A DNA stretch of 64,000 nt from UBA1081 sp964454355. GTDB taxonomy: Bacteria > Bacillota > Clostridia > Oscillospirales > Acutalibacteraceae. This document shows, in pieces, positions 16,004 through 24,869 of the stretch. How positions within the stretch are numbered: position 1 is the stretch's first letter; each line of letters begins with the position of its first letter. The DNA lies in assembly GCA_964454355.1 (NCBI GenBank), contig CAYVTA010000002.1, positions 13,750 to 77,749 on the forward strand. The letters run 5' to 3'. The translations under genes were made by a program, and so were the position numbers. Below the pieces are notes generated by a model that saw only the letters and a program-made list of their open reading frames with translations, did no database searches and was not told where the DNA came from.

Positions 16004-17440
16004 ATGGCAAAAACTTCATCATCAATCCGTCCTTTCGGCATAAAGGACAAATTGGGTTATGCTCTGGGAGATATGGGCTGCGGCTTCTCCTTCCAGCTTA
16101 TCTCCACTTATATGCAGCTTTTTTACTGCCAGCTCATCGGTATTAAAGCTGAGCATTATGCCGCAATAATTTTTATTTCAAAATTATGGGACGCAATAAA
16201 TGATGTTCTCATCGGCAATCTTGTTGACACAAAGCGAATCGGCAAAAAGAGCAAATATATGCCCTGGATACTTATGGGTGCAGTCGGACTTGTGGGACTT
16301 ACAATTATGATTTTTGCTCCCGTAGGCAACTTCTCCTACGCAGGCAAAGTTACATGGTGTCTCCTTTCCTATTGTCTGTGGTCAGTTGCTTACACAATGG
16401 TAAATGTTCCCTACGGATCACTTCTTAACGTAATAACTGACGACCCGAAACAGAGAACATCTCTTTCTACTTTCCGTTCTATAGGTGCCTCACTTCCGGG
16501 TGTAATTGTTATGCTTGTTCTGCCTAATGTTGTTTATTCAAGCACAACAACTGAAACAGGTGAAACGGCAGATGTACTCAACGGCAATTATCTGCTGATT
16601 GCAGCAGTTATAATGTCAATTCTTGCACTCATTACACTTTGGGGCACAACAAAGCTTGTCACAGAGCGTGTTGAACGTAAAGATACAGGTGCTTCAGCAA
16701 ACGGTGCAAAAGCATTCTTCTCTGCTTTTAAATCTTTCTTTACAAACCGTCCCATGGTCGGTGCGACTGTTGCAACAATAGCATCCGTTGCCTTCTTCAA
16801 TTCAACAGCGTCACTTAACAACATGGTCTTCCAATACTTCTTTGAAGATACAAGCAAATTAACCCTTGCCATGATCGGCAGCTATGCACCTATGCTTGTT
16901 GCTATGGCACTCATCGGCAAGCTTACAGGCAAATTCGGCAAGAAAAAGGTTGCTTCTGTAGGTATGCTCATCAGCACTATCGCAGGTATTGCATCACTAC
17001 TCATTCCTCTTGAAGCAACTACCGGAGGAATGGTACTTTATATAGTTATTCTCATGTTTCTTAATACAGGTAACGGTCTTTTCCAGATTTCCGTATGGGC
17101 AATCGTTGCAGACTGTATTGAGATCAGCTACAGAAAAACAGGAAAAAGTGAGGAAGGCTCTCTCTACGCACTTTACTCCTTCTTCAGAAAACTCTCTCAG
17201 GGTGTAGGTCAGGCTATTTCTTCACTTGGTCTTGCTGCAATCGGATTTGTTGAAGGCACAGGAGCAGTCCAACCCGAAGGATTTGGTGAAAGCATAAAAA
17301 ATCTATACTTTATTGTTCTTTTCGCAGGCTCACTTATCGCATTCATTGCAATGACATTTGTATACAACATTTCTCATAAACATGAAATTGAATTCAGCCA
17401 AAATTCAAACGAAAATGCACCCGAAACAGTAAATGCGTAA
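16004..17440 (+). CDS. GPH-family sugar:cation symporter (MelB-like)
   Basis: A 478-residue membrane protein with about 12 hydrophobic segments. It has the early GDMGCGF and DAINDVLIGNLVDTKRIG motifs, which carry the cation-site acidic residues in helix 2 of the glycoside-pentoside-hexuronide family, and the central loop and FRSIGAS stretch typical of MelB, XynB and similar carriers. It should import a glycoside with Na+ or H+. No glycosidase lies next to it on the same strand, so the sugar is unknown. ATG 16004 is preceded by a G run in an otherwise T-rich leader. Confidence 0.88.
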   Translation: MAKTSSSIRPFGIKDKLGYALGDMGCGFSFQLISTYMQLFYCQLIGIKAEHYAAIIFISKLWDAINDVLIGNLVDTKRIGKKSKYMPWILMGAVGLVGLTIMIFAPVGNFSYAGKVTWCLLSYCLWSVAYTMVNVPYGSLLNVITDDPKQRTSLSTFRSIGASLPGVIVMLVLPNVVYSSTTTETGETADVLNGNYLLIAAVIMSILALITLWGTTKLVTERVERKDTGASANGAKAFFSAFKSFFTNRPMVGATVATIASVAFFNSTASLNNMVFQYFFEDTSKLTLAMIGSYAPMLVAMALIGKLTGKFGKKKVASVGMLISTIAGIASLLIPLEATTGGMVLYIVILMFLNTGNGLFQISVWAIVADCIEISYRKTGKSEEGSLYALYSFFRKLSQGVGQAISSLGLAAIGFVEGTGAVQPEGFGESIKNLYFIVLFAGSLIAFIAMTFVYNISHKHEIEFSQNSNENAPETVNA

Positions 17441-17470
17441 AGAAATACAATAATAAAATATTTATGTAAT

Positions 17471-17508
17471 ATGGCGGTACAGCATAAGCTGTGCTGCCAT
17501 TTTTATTT
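17471..17508 (+). terminator. Terminator between the symporter gene and spoVAD
   Basis: A 13-pair stem (17471-17483 with 17488-17500) with two G-T pairs and a 4-base loop, followed by TTTTTATTTTA. The genes are convergent and it may serve both, although the reverse T run is weaker. Confidence 0.8.
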
Positions 17509-18521
17509 TATCTGTAAATCAAATGCACCGCATGAGCAATTCCGGGAATAGTAAGATTCTGCAATGCAGACGTAGATGAAAGCAATGCTCCAGTCGCAAC
17601 AAACAAAACATTTTTAAGCTCTCCCTCTCTCATTCGTCTGAAAATATGTGAACATAGTACACTTGCAGAACAGCCACAACCCGAAGCTCCTGCGTGAACA
17701 TCTTGTTCATCACGATTAAAGAGCATCAGTCCGCAATCATTATGAACATTCTGAATATTCAGATTTTCTCTTGTCTGAAGCAGCTCATACAGTAATTTTG
17801 TACCGACAACACCCAAATCGCCAGTCAAAATCAAATCATAGTCATCCGGATTGGTGTTTGTATCTGAAAGATAATCTTTTATCGTTCTTGCCGCAGCCGG
17901 TGCCATAGCGGCTCCCATATTATTTGCATCCGTTATTCCCAAATCCTGAACTCTTCCGAAAGATACGCTGTCAATTAGTATTCCGCAGGGCTGATTCTGC
18001 TCAATTACGGCACAACCGGCAGCTGTTGCCGTTCTTTGTGCTGTAGGACTACGCTGACCACCGTATTCAAGCGGAAAACGGAACTGTTTTTCAGCAGAGC
18101 AAAAATGTGAGGATGTGGAAGCAGTTGCAATTCTTGCTGCACCTGAATCTACAAAAACCGAAGCTGTTGCAAGAGACAGTGCCATTGTCGAACAGGCACC
18201 GTAAACACCCAAAAACGGAATGTTCATGTCTTTGATGCCAAATGTTGAGCCTGTACACTGATTCAGCAAATCTCCGGCAAAAAGAATATCAATGTCATCG
18301 GGTGTTTTTCCCGATTTTTTTATTGCAATTTCAACCGCTTTTTTATGGAGTTCACTCTCCGCCGTTTCCCAAGTTTCCTGTCCTATACCGTCATCAGGAT
18401 AAAGATAATCAAATTCCGAAGCAAGAGGTCCTTCTCCTTCAGCTTTTGCACCTACTGCTGCTGAGCCTATAACTCCCGTATTTCCGGATAATTTTATTGT
18501 GTACCTACCGAGTCTTTCCAT
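17508..18521 (-). CDS. spoVAD: Stage V sporulation protein AD
   Basis: SpoVAD is a thiolase-like inner-membrane-associated protein of the spore SpoVA channel and binds dipicolinic acid. The 337-residue product has almost the B. subtilis length. Recognisable parts are GVIGSAAVGAKAEGEGPL near the start, LFAGDLLNQC, and GVYGACSTMA, followed by RFPLEYGGQR. I chose ATG 18521 because GGTGAT precedes it; the frame extends seven more codons. spoVAC and spoVAE are not adjacent here; spoVAE lies 37 kb away at 55218. Sporulation sigma control is expected but no sigma-G promoter could be assigned. Confidence 0.93.
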   Translation of the reverse strand: MERLGRYTIKLSGNTGVIGSAAVGAKAEGEGPLASEFDYLYPDDGIGQETWETAESELHKKAVEIAIKKSGKTPDDIDILFAGDLLNQCTGSTFGIKDMNIPFLGVYGACSTMALSLATASVFVDSGAARIATASTSSHFCSAEKQFRFPLEYGGQRSPTAQRTATAAGCAVIEQNQPCGILIDSVSFGRVQDLGITDANNMGAAMAPAAARTIKDYLSDTNTNPDDYDLILTGDLGVVGTKLLYELLQTRENLNIQNVHNDCGLMLFNRDEQDVHAGASGCGCSASVLCSHIFRRMREGELKNVLFVATGALLSSTSALQNLTIPGIAHAVHLIYR

Positions 18522-18584
18522 TGTTATCACCAAAAAACACATTTTTTTGTATTTATTTTTTGATATTTAAAAGATAATATACAC

Positions 18585-18613
18585 TTGTAAAATATTTGTA
18601 ATTGTGTTAAAAT
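18585..18613 (+). promoter_or_regulatory. Promoter of the M28 peptidase gene
   Basis: TTGTAA at 18585-18590, 17 bases, TAAAAT at 18608-18613, about 30 bases before the start codon. Consensus match only. Confidence 0.5.
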
Positions 18614-18643
18614 TATGTTGAAAAATATTAGGGGGTTTCTGCG

Positions 18644-19888
18644 ATGAATTTCAAAGACATCATAAAAGGTGCAAAACAGCAAGTTTCAGACTGCACAAAG
18701 TATTCAATTGATTCAATTACACATATTTGCAAAGAGTTTGGTCCTCGTCCCTGCGGCGATGAAAGTGAAAAAAAAGCCCAGGAATACATGATGGAAAGCC
18801 TTAAACAATACGCAGACTCAGTAAGCCGTGAAACATATGAGGTTCATCCTGATGCTTTCATGTCATTTGTTCCGGTTGCAGGCACCTGTCTTCTCGGTTC
18901 AACCGTATGCAATATTTTAGGTGCATTTAAAAATAAGAAGATTTCCACCGTATCATATGCTCTTATCGGAGCAGCTCTTTCCGGAATTGTCGGTGAATTT
19001 GTGCTTTATAAAGAAATGCTTGACCCTCTCTTTAAGAAAAAAGAATCAGGCAATGTTATTGCTGTCAGAAAGGCAAAAGGCGAAACAAAACGTAGGATCA
19101 TTGTTGCAGGTCATACCGATTCTGCTCCTGAATGGACATACACTTACCTTCTCGGCTCCCACGGAGTAATGGCCGTTGCTCTTTATGCCGTTGCTGGTCT
19201 TCTTTATACAGGAGTATCCACCGGTGCAATACTAAAAACAAGCAATAAGGAGCTTGCAAAAAAGCTCAGTCTCGGTCAACTTGCATTTGTACCGGCATAC
19301 GGTTTACTCTACAAATTCACAAACAACAAAAAGTATGTTCCCGGAGCAATTGATAATCTTACAGGCTGTTATGTTGCTGCGTCTGTACTTAAATTCCTTG
19401 AAGAAAACGACATAAGATTCGAAAATACAGAAGTTGTTGCTGCATTAGTCGGCGGCGAAGAAGCCGGTCTCAGAGGTTCAAAAGCTTTCTTCAAGGCTCA
19501 TCCGGAATTTGACGGTTCAGACGGTATTGAGACAGTATTTACATCCTTTGATACAATCCGTGATGAAGACTTCATGACGATTTACAATAAAGATATGTCG
19601 GGAACAGTTAAAAACAACGATGACGTATGCAATCTCATGAAAAATGCCGCTGCAAAAGTTGGACTTGAAGTGCCTTTCGGTACTGTTCCTCTTGGTGCAA
19701 CCGATGCTGCTGCCGCTTCTCAGGCAGGTGTTCCTGCCGCAAGCTTTGTTGCAATGGATCCTGCTCCCGCAAGATATTATCACACAAGACTTGACGATGT
19801 AGATAACCTTGTTCCCGAGGCTGTTGAAAAAGCAATTGATATAGCAATTCAGACTGTATTCGATTTTGACGAAAACGGACTTAATTAA
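18644..19888 (+). CDS. M28-family zinc aminopeptidase with membrane segments
   Basis: A 414-residue M28 metallopeptidase. The zinc ligands and catalytic residues are all visible: H157 in AGHTDS, D237 in AIDNLTG, E272-E273 in GGEEAG, D303 in SFDT and H380 in YYHTRLDD. Two hydrophobic stretches at about 72-130 and another near 168-190 interrupt the N-terminal half, so the enzyme is probably membrane-bound, with an inserted helical region. It should release N-terminal amino acids from peptides. It is a single-gene unit; its stop overlaps by a few bases the stop of a small gene on the other strand. Confidence 0.85.
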   Translation: MNFKDIIKGAKQQVSDCTKYSIDSITHICKEFGPRPCGDESEKKAQEYMMESLKQYADSVSRETYEVHPDAFMSFVPVAGTCLLGSTVCNILGAFKNKKISTVSYALIGAALSGIVGEFVLYKEMLDPLFKKKESGNVIAVRKAKGETKRRIIVAGHTDSAPEWTYTYLLGSHGVMAVALYAVAGLLYTGVSTGAILKTSNKELAKKLSLGQLAFVPAYGLLYKFTNNKKYVPGAIDNLTGCYVAASVLKFLEENDIRFENTEVVAALVGGEEAGLRGSKAFFKAHPEFDGSDGIETVFTSFDTIRDEDFMTIYNKDMSGTVKNNDDVCNLMKNAAAKVGLEVPFGTVPLGATDAAAASQAGVPAASFVAMDPAPARYYHTRLDDVDNLVPEAVEKAIDIAIQTVFDFDENGLN

Positions 19889-20049
19889 TCATTATTCAGC
19901 TTTACCGTCTCGATTTCTGTGCCGTCATTGATATATGCTGTTTGCTCTGCGGCCAAAATCAAGCCGGACAGCGTACAAACAATAAACAAAATCCACACTA
20001 CGGCAAGGCTGAAGCCTCTTGCAATCTTTTTTTCTTCTTTAGTTTTCAT
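19885..20049 (-). CDS. Small membrane protein downstream of spoIIP
   Basis: A 54-residue frame, MKTKEEKK at the start, then one hydrophobic helix of about 20 residues (FSLAVVWILFIVCTLSGLIL), then a polar tail. Its ATG overlaps the spoIIP stop as ATGA and GGTGAA lies just upstream, so translation coupling is likely. In B. subtilis a gene of unknown role, yqxA, follows spoIIP at the same place, but this product is shorter and similarity is not evident. The last codons overlap the end of the M28 peptidase gene on the opposite strand. Function unknown; a role in the engulfment machinery is only suggested by position. Confidence 0.7.
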   Translation of the reverse strand: MKTKEEKKIARGFSLAVVWILFIVCTLSGLILAAEQTAYINDGTEIETVKLNND

Positions 20050-21203
20050 ATTTCACCTTTTTCTGCAAATTCATTTATCAAATCGGTCAGGACATCGCCC
20101 AAAAGCCTTCCTGAATACGCCGCTTCTTTGAGGGTATTCATGTCTGTCCCCACTTCAATAAGCAGAGAATACGGTGTAATGTCCATATTATATTTTCGGC
20201 AACAAAAATATATCGGTTTCATTAAATTTTCGTACTTTTCGTTTGCCGCTTTTTGCAAATGAAAAGCAAATGCAAGATTGGTTTCCCAAGACGAAAAATC
20301 TGTTATACTTCCGTCCTGAGCACCTGCAATTATCATCATCTGAGCCGCTTTTTCATTTTCGATTTGAGTAATTTGCTTTACTCGAGTATAACTGTCATAA
20401 TATATCGCATCACGGTGAATATCAAGGGTAATAACGATTGACGGATTCTCCTTGAGGATTTGTTCAATCCCCTCTCTTGACTTGCTGTAAGCTCCTGTAT
20501 AAACGGTATCATATATTGTTTTATCATGAATAACACCGATTCCGTTTGATTCAAGCACTCTTGCAATTTCTTCCCCTATACGAACCATATTTACATCCGT
20601 ATTTTCATTCCGAGACGGATAATCGGAAGAAAATTTACCGTTGTCGGTCATTATGTATGTTTCAGTGGAATGTGTATGATAAATCAACACAACAGGCTTT
20701 GAGATATCCTCTATCGGAAGAAAAAAATCCTGTGACAATATATCTTCAATATTAATTTCTTTCGTTTCTGTCACGTTTCTGACATAAACATTTTCAAAAG
20801 AATCCGTAGCCTGATAATCTGTAAATGTTTTTTCAACAATTTCTCCATCATAAATATATATATCATCGTCAAATCGCTTGAGCACCTCATTCATACTCTG
20901 AATAATATCTGTAGGAGTAACGCTTAAGTCAACTAACGGTTCACTGACATTTTCCCGTTCAGTATTCTGTTGTACATACTCCTTATCATCCTCTTGCGAA
21001 CAAAAAAATGATGTTATATTATCTTTAATGCGTTCAAACTCATAAACTGCTCCCTCAGGCATTACAAGAACAGCACTTGCATAAGCAATCCTTGATGCAA
21101 AAGCGTTATCGGTAGGCAGATTGTATGCCCCTACAGCCATTGCAACGGACAAAAGTACTGTTACACCGAGAGGGAGCTTAAATTGTTTCTTTTTACGGAA
21201 CAT
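20046..21203 (-). CDS. spoIIP: Stage II sporulation protein P
   Basis: SpoIIP is the peptidoglycan amidase/endopeptidase that works with SpoIID and SpoIIM during septal thinning and engulfment. The product has one N-terminal membrane helix (about residues 12-30), a Ser/Asp/Glu-rich linker, and the catalytic domain with PVVLIYHTHSTETY, a YSKSREGIEQ stretch and VITLDIHRDA, whose His and Glu residues hold zinc. Start choice is uncertain: I give ATG 21203 (385 residues), but GAGGTG is 18 bases upstream, and a TTG at 21251 would extend the product. It follows gpr by about 50 bases, the B. subtilis order. Confidence 0.9.
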   Translation of the reverse strand: MFRKKKQFKLPLGVTVLLSVAMAVGAYNLPTDNAFASRIAYASAVLVMPEGAVYEFERIKDNITSFFCSQEDDKEYVQQNTERENVSEPLVDLSVTPTDIIQSMNEVLKRFDDDIYIYDGEIVEKTFTDYQATDSFENVYVRNVTETKEINIEDILSQDFFLPIEDISKPVVLIYHTHSTETYIMTDNGKFSSDYPSRNENTDVNMVRIGEEIARVLESNGIGVIHDKTIYDTVYTGAYSKSREGIEQILKENPSIVITLDIHRDAIYYDSYTRVKQITQIENEKAAQMMIIAGAQDGSITDFSSWETNLAFAFHLQKAANEKYENLMKPIYFCCRKYNMDITPYSLLIEVGTDMNTLKEAAYSGRLLGDVLTDLINEFAEKGEI

Positions 21204-21261
21204 CTTGCGTTTTATTTTTATCACCTCAACATTAATTGTATGAAATGACAAAAATAAAAAT

Positions 21262-22137
21262 TCACATAAGAATCATTAAATCCTCTGCAGATATATCCGT
21301 CTGCAATGCGGAATTTAAGGCAAGTGCAATAAATTTGGATGCTCGCTGACAAATAATATCTGCTTCTCTTGATGCTACAATATATTCCTTGAACCTTTCT
21401 CCCTTTGAAATATCGGCCTCTGCCTCAATTTCGGAAAGGATATTTTCCGCCAATGTATATGCACTGATGACAGTAGGAACACCAATAGCAATAACGGGGA
21501 CTCCCAAAGTTTTTTCGCTCATTTCCTTGCGGCTGTTCCCGATTCCAGAACCGGGAGAAATGCCTGTATCTGTTAGCTGAACGGTTGAACCCAGCCTGTT
21601 TATATCCATTGCCGCCAATGCATCAACAGCAATCACACAGGAAGGTCTAATATGTGCCACAAGGCTCGCAATTATCTCAGATGACTCCATACCTGTATTG
21701 CCCAAAACACCGGGAGAAATCGCCGCAACAGAACGTAGGGAATCAAAACCCAAAGCTAATGCAAGCTCCCTACCGATATGACGTGTAACAAAAATTTTAT
21801 CAGCACATTCAGGACCGAGTGCATCAGCAGTCATATCCCTGTTTCCAAGTCCTGCAATAAGGACAGTTCCTTTTTTTGGCAATAGCGATTTAATTTCACT
21901 AATTAATCCGTCGAGTCTGCCGTCGAGCATTTCACCGTCTGAGGAAAATGAAGGAACATCAATGGTTATATATTTTCCCTTCGGTTTTCCTAAAAGCCGT
22001 TCACCGTTTTCATTTGTGATTTTTACGCTTGTAATAGTTGAATTTCCGCAATGTTTAACAGTTTTCTCAATTCCGTCCTTTTCACCTGCACCGCAAATTT
22101 CAATTCTTTCAATCGCAAGATCTGTTCTGAAATCCAA
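21262..22137 (-). CDS. gpr: Germination protease
   Basis: GPR is the spore protease that degrades small acid-soluble DNA-binding proteins at germination. The 291-residue product begins with the family hallmark MDFRTDLAIE and includes the conserved LGNRDMTADALGPECA and GVLGNTGMESSEI stretches. The start is TTG 22137 behind AGGTGATG. The family is made as a zymogen and cuts its own N-terminus. The gene heads a gpr-spoIIP-small gene operon and is divergent from rpsT, an arrangement also known in Bacillus. Confidence 0.95.
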   Translation of the reverse strand: MDFRTDLAIERIEICGAGEKDGIEKTVKHCGNSTITSVKITNENGERLLGKPKGKYITIDVPSFSSDGEMLDGRLDGLISEIKSLLPKKGTVLIAGLGNRDMTADALGPECADKIFVTRHIGRELALALGFDSLRSVAAISPGVLGNTGMESSEIIASLVAHIRPSCVIAVDALAAMDINRLGSTVQLTDTGISPGSGIGNSRKEMSEKTLGVPVIAIGVPTVISAYTLAENILSEIEAEADISKGERFKEYIVASREADIICQRASKFIALALNSALQTDISAEDLMILM

Positions 22138-22236
22138 AATACATCACCTGTAAAAGTTTTTACCTACATGGGATTTTTATTCAAATTATGATACAAAAAC
22201 CGTTTTAAAATTATTCTATATTTTTTTTAAAATAAC

Positions 22237-22265
22237 TTGCTTTTTTTTACAAAGCATGATATTAT
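22237..22265 (+). promoter_or_regulatory. Possible rpsT promoter
   Basis: TTGCTT at 22237-22242, 17 bases, TATTAT at 22260-22265. Moderate consensus match about 35 bases before the ribosome site. Confidence 0.4.
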
Positions 22266-22298
22266 AATAATCTGTATAGACAAAAGGAGGTGCGATGA

Positions 22299-22562
22299 AT
22301 GCCCAATATTAAATCTGCAAAAAAGCGTGTAATCGTAAATGCAACAAAAGCTCAGAGAAACAAGTCTGCTAACACAGCTCTTAAAACAGCTCTCAAGAAG
22401 GCTAACGTAGCTATTGAGACAAATGCAGCTGACAAGGCTGAAGCAGTTAAGGCTGCTGAGAAGAAAATAGATCAGGCTGTTGCAAAGGGACTTATTCACA
22501 AGAATAACGCTGCCCGCAAAAAGTCAGCTCTCGCAGTTAAGCTCAACAAGTCCAACGCTTAA
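22299..22562 (+). CDS. rpsT: 30S ribosomal protein S20
   Basis: An 87-residue, lysine- and alanine-rich protein starting PNIKSAKKRV after the initiator Met, with the helical KAQRNKSANTALKTALKKA core and a basic tail, as in all S20 proteins. It binds 16S rRNA early in 30S assembly. AAAGGAGGTG precedes the ATG. It is divergent from gpr and probably cotranscribed with the small gene 44 bases downstream. Confidence 0.97.
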   Translation: MPNIKSAKKRVIVNATKAQRNKSANTALKTALKKANVAIETNAADKAEAVKAAEKKIDQAVAKGLIHKNNAARKKSALAVKLNKSNA

Positions 22563-22605
22563 TGGATAGTATGCTTTGATTTTATCAACGAAGGGATGGT
22601 TCTCC

Positions 22606-22788
22606 ATGAAAAAGTTTTTAAAAGTTTTGGCAATTGTTGCCGCAATCGCCGGCGTTGCAACTGCAGTTTATGTTGCAGTAACAAAATTTATGGAAAAGAA
22701 ACAGAAGATAGGCAATACTGAAGAGAATTATGTTTCCTGCTCTTGCTTTGACGATGAATTCGCTACAGCAGAAACAGTAGTTGCTTAA
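22606..22788 (+). CDS. Small single-pass membrane protein
   Basis: A 60-residue protein: MKKFLK, then a hydrophobic helix of about 25 Ala/Val-rich residues, then a basic MEKKQK and an acidic tail containing CSC. GAAGGGATGG lies upstream of ATG 22606; the open frame extends ten codons further but without a ribosome site. It sits between rpsT and a terminator, so it is probably expressed with the ribosomal protein. I do not recognise a family. Confidence 0.65.
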   Translation: MKKFLKVLAIVAAIAGVATAVYVAVTKFMEKKQKIGNTEENYVSCSCFDDEFATAETVVA

Positions 22789-22809
22789 TTTGATCGGTTG
22801 ATAAAAACA

Positions 22810-22836
22810 AGAGCCCAGCTTCGGGCTCTTTTTTGT
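22810..22836 (+). terminator. Terminator after rpsT and the small membrane gene
   Basis: GAGCCC (22811-22816), a 6-base loop, GGGCTC (22823-22828), then TTTTTT. Confidence 0.9.
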
Positions 22837-22868
22837 TTTACCTGTACACGAAAAGTTTGTTAACAAAT

Positions 22869-22893
22869 ATAGGGCAGCGGAAACCGCTGCCCT
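22869..22893 (-). terminator. Hairpin after the beta-helix protein gene, probable terminator
   Basis: A perfect 10-bp stem, AGGGCAGCGG (22871-22880) with its complement (22884-22893), three-base loop. The following bases on the minus strand are TATATTTGTTA, a weak T tract, so termination is likely but not certain. Confidence 0.6.
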
Positions 22894-22904
22894 AAAATAT
22901 TTAT

Positions 22905-24719
22905 TTATTGAAATATTCCATTGTTGAAATTCGAGGTCGTTTCAAGGAATGTTGCATAGTTGCTGTTGACAAGCTTTGTTGTTCCGCAGTAAACATTTTC
23001 AAATGTTATTGTATTGAATGTTGTAGCAGACTGAGTTGTATAAACCTTACTTGTAACATTGTTTGAAGCGTAATTAACATTCTTGAATGTAATATTACTC
23101 ATTGTTATGCCGTAAGAAAGACCTTCAACAGCGTAACAGCTTATTGCTGCCGAATCATTACGGTAAATATTGATATTTTCAAATGTAACATTTGAAATTG
23201 TATTTGCACGCTGATTAGACTCTGTAACCATTATACCGATTGCAGCAATCTCATATTTAGCCCATGTTGCATCGTGACAAATTACGGTGCAATCTTTAAA
23301 TGTAACATCGCTGATAGGAAGATTTGCTTCACCGGAGATACCGAAAGCTCTTGCCTTGCTTGCCCATGCAACACAGTTTGTGATCTCGACATCGGTTGTA
23401 TAGCAAGAAGCTGCATCTTCACCGCCGAGAGTCTTTACTGCAAACAGGTCGTCACCTGAACGTGCGAAGCAGTTGTCAACAGTAACATTCTGTGAGTTAC
23501 AGATATCAAATGCGTCAGAATTAAGACGGTAGCCGAAGATATCAACATCCTTAATTGTAACGCCGTTTACTCTGTAGGTCTGGATTGTCCATTCAGCAGA
23601 GTTAATAAGCTTGATACCGCTGATCTCAACATTGCTACCCCAAGAAAGAACGATACCCTTTCTTTCTGCCTTGTCAAGAGCTGTAAAGTCGATAGCACCG
23701 TAACCCATAATCTTTACGTTATTAACACCTGAACCGCCGATAAGCGGATATCTTGTAAGACCTCCGATGCCTGCAAGACCTGAACCTTCTGTATACGAAG
23801 CTGCATCTGCTGCACTGCTTATATTCTGCTTGTTAGTGGCAGTAACATAAGTACCCTGTTTAAGATAAATAACTATATTATCGGTAAGACCGGCTGCATT
23901 AAGATCAGTGTAATAAGCACCAAAGTCAGTGTAATAATCAAGATAGCCTTCATAAGCGAGAACTGTATAGCCCTGAGCTTCAAGCTCTGCTATTCTTGCA
24001 TCGTCATCGACTTCTTCACGGACAAAAAGAGTATATGCATATTCCTGGCTTTCATTATTAAGAAGGAATGTGTAAATTCCGTAACCTGAAAGCTTTGCTG
24101 TCATAACACCGTTTGAAACGGAGGCTGTATATTTCTCGTTATCAACAATATATACTGCATTTGTTATGGTAAGATCTGCTGAATCAAGAGAAATTTTAAA
24201 TTCAACATCATCCATATCATCTGTAATATAAATTTCAGAGAATGAGTGAAGAGCACCCTTACCTGTTTCACCTATATATACGGTTGCAGCATATACGGGG
24301 ATATCAGCGTCATCAATCTGTGCTGTGTAATAAGGTGAAATAACAAGTCCGTTAACATCTTCATAACCCTGACAAGCACTATACTCGTCGTCATTATTCT
24401 CATTTGCTCTTGCAGTAAGAGTTGCTACGCTTATGTTGTTAGCAGCAAGTGTCTTTACAGCTTCAGAAGGATACTCAAGATAAGTATAATCGAGAGTTAT
24501 CGGTGCCTCTGTTTCTGTTTCTGTTTCTGTTTCTGTTTCTGTTTCCGGTTCTGTTGTTGTCTCGTACTCGTCTCCGGGTGTTGTTGTTTCTTCAATCACA
24601 ATGTCTGAAGAATCTTCAGGAGAAACTTCCGGAGCTGTGGAATTAAGTCCAAACAAAGAAGAAAATATAACAGAAAATGCTAAAAATATAGTTTGTAAAA
24701 ACTTAATTAATTGTTCCAT
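22905..24719 (-). CDS. Secreted right-handed beta-helix protein, GH28-like
   Basis: A 604-residue exported protein. The signal segment (residues 1-30) is followed by an acidic linker of Glu and Thr repeats encoded by a TCTGTT hexamer tandem at about 24508-24545. Then come an adhesion-like beta domain (about 100-230) and a parallel beta-helix (about 290-600) with many NVTF and NVTI turns. NSDAFDI and SGDDLFAVK resemble the paired Asp motifs of polygalacturonases and related GH28/GH49 enzymes, but the GHG motif is replaced by AFGISGE, so specificity is open. I chose ATG 24719; a TTG three codons upstream is closer to AGGAG. Confidence 0.75.
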   Translation of the reverse strand: MEQLIKFLQTIFLAFSVIFSSLFGLNSTAPEVSPEDSSDIVIEETTTPGDEYETTTEPETETETETETETEAPITLDYTYLEYPSEAVKTLAANNISVATLTARANENNDDEYSACQGYEDVNGLVISPYYTAQIDDADIPVYAATVYIGETGKGALHSFSEIYITDDMDDVEFKISLDSADLTITNAVYIVDNEKYTASVSNGVMTAKLSGYGIYTFLLNNESQEYAYTLFVREEVDDDARIAELEAQGYTVLAYEGYLDYYTDFGAYYTDLNAAGLTDNIVIYLKQGTYVTATNKQNISSAADAASYTEGSGLAGIGGLTRYPLIGGSGVNNVKIMGYGAIDFTALDKAERKGIVLSWGSNVEISGIKLINSAEWTIQTYRVNGVTIKDVDIFGYRLNSDAFDICNSQNVTVDNCFARSGDDLFAVKTLGGEDAASCYTTDVEITNCVAWASKARAFGISGEANLPISDVTFKDCTVICHDATWAKYEIAAIGIMVTESNQRANTISNVTFENINIYRNDSAAISCYAVEGLSYGITMSNITFKNVNYASNNVTSKVYTTQSATTFNTITFENVYCGTTKLVNSNYATFLETTSNFNNGIFQ

Positions 24720-24751
24720 AGTTAACAAACCACTCCTATATGTTTTTTTAA

Positions 24752-24780
24752 ATTGTATCACACATATACAAATTTTTCAA
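24752..24780 (-). promoter_or_regulatory. Promoter of the GH28-like gene
   Basis: Minus strand TTGAAA (24780-24775), 17 bases, TACAAT (24757-24752). Confidence 0.6.
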
Positions 24781-24822
24781 GACATTTATAATTATTCCGT
24801 CAATTTATTCCATCTTGATTGC

Positions 24823-24864
24823 AAAAAAGTGCTTTCGATCACACTAAATCAAAAGCACTTTTTT
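24823..24864 (-). terminator. Terminator after hppA
   Basis: A 12-13 bp stem formed by AAAAAGTGCTTT (24824-24835) and AAAGCACTTTTT (24852-24863). The A/T flanks give a T run on either strand, so it could work both ways; here both neighbours are on the minus strand. Confidence 0.8.
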
Positions 24865-24869
24865 ATATT

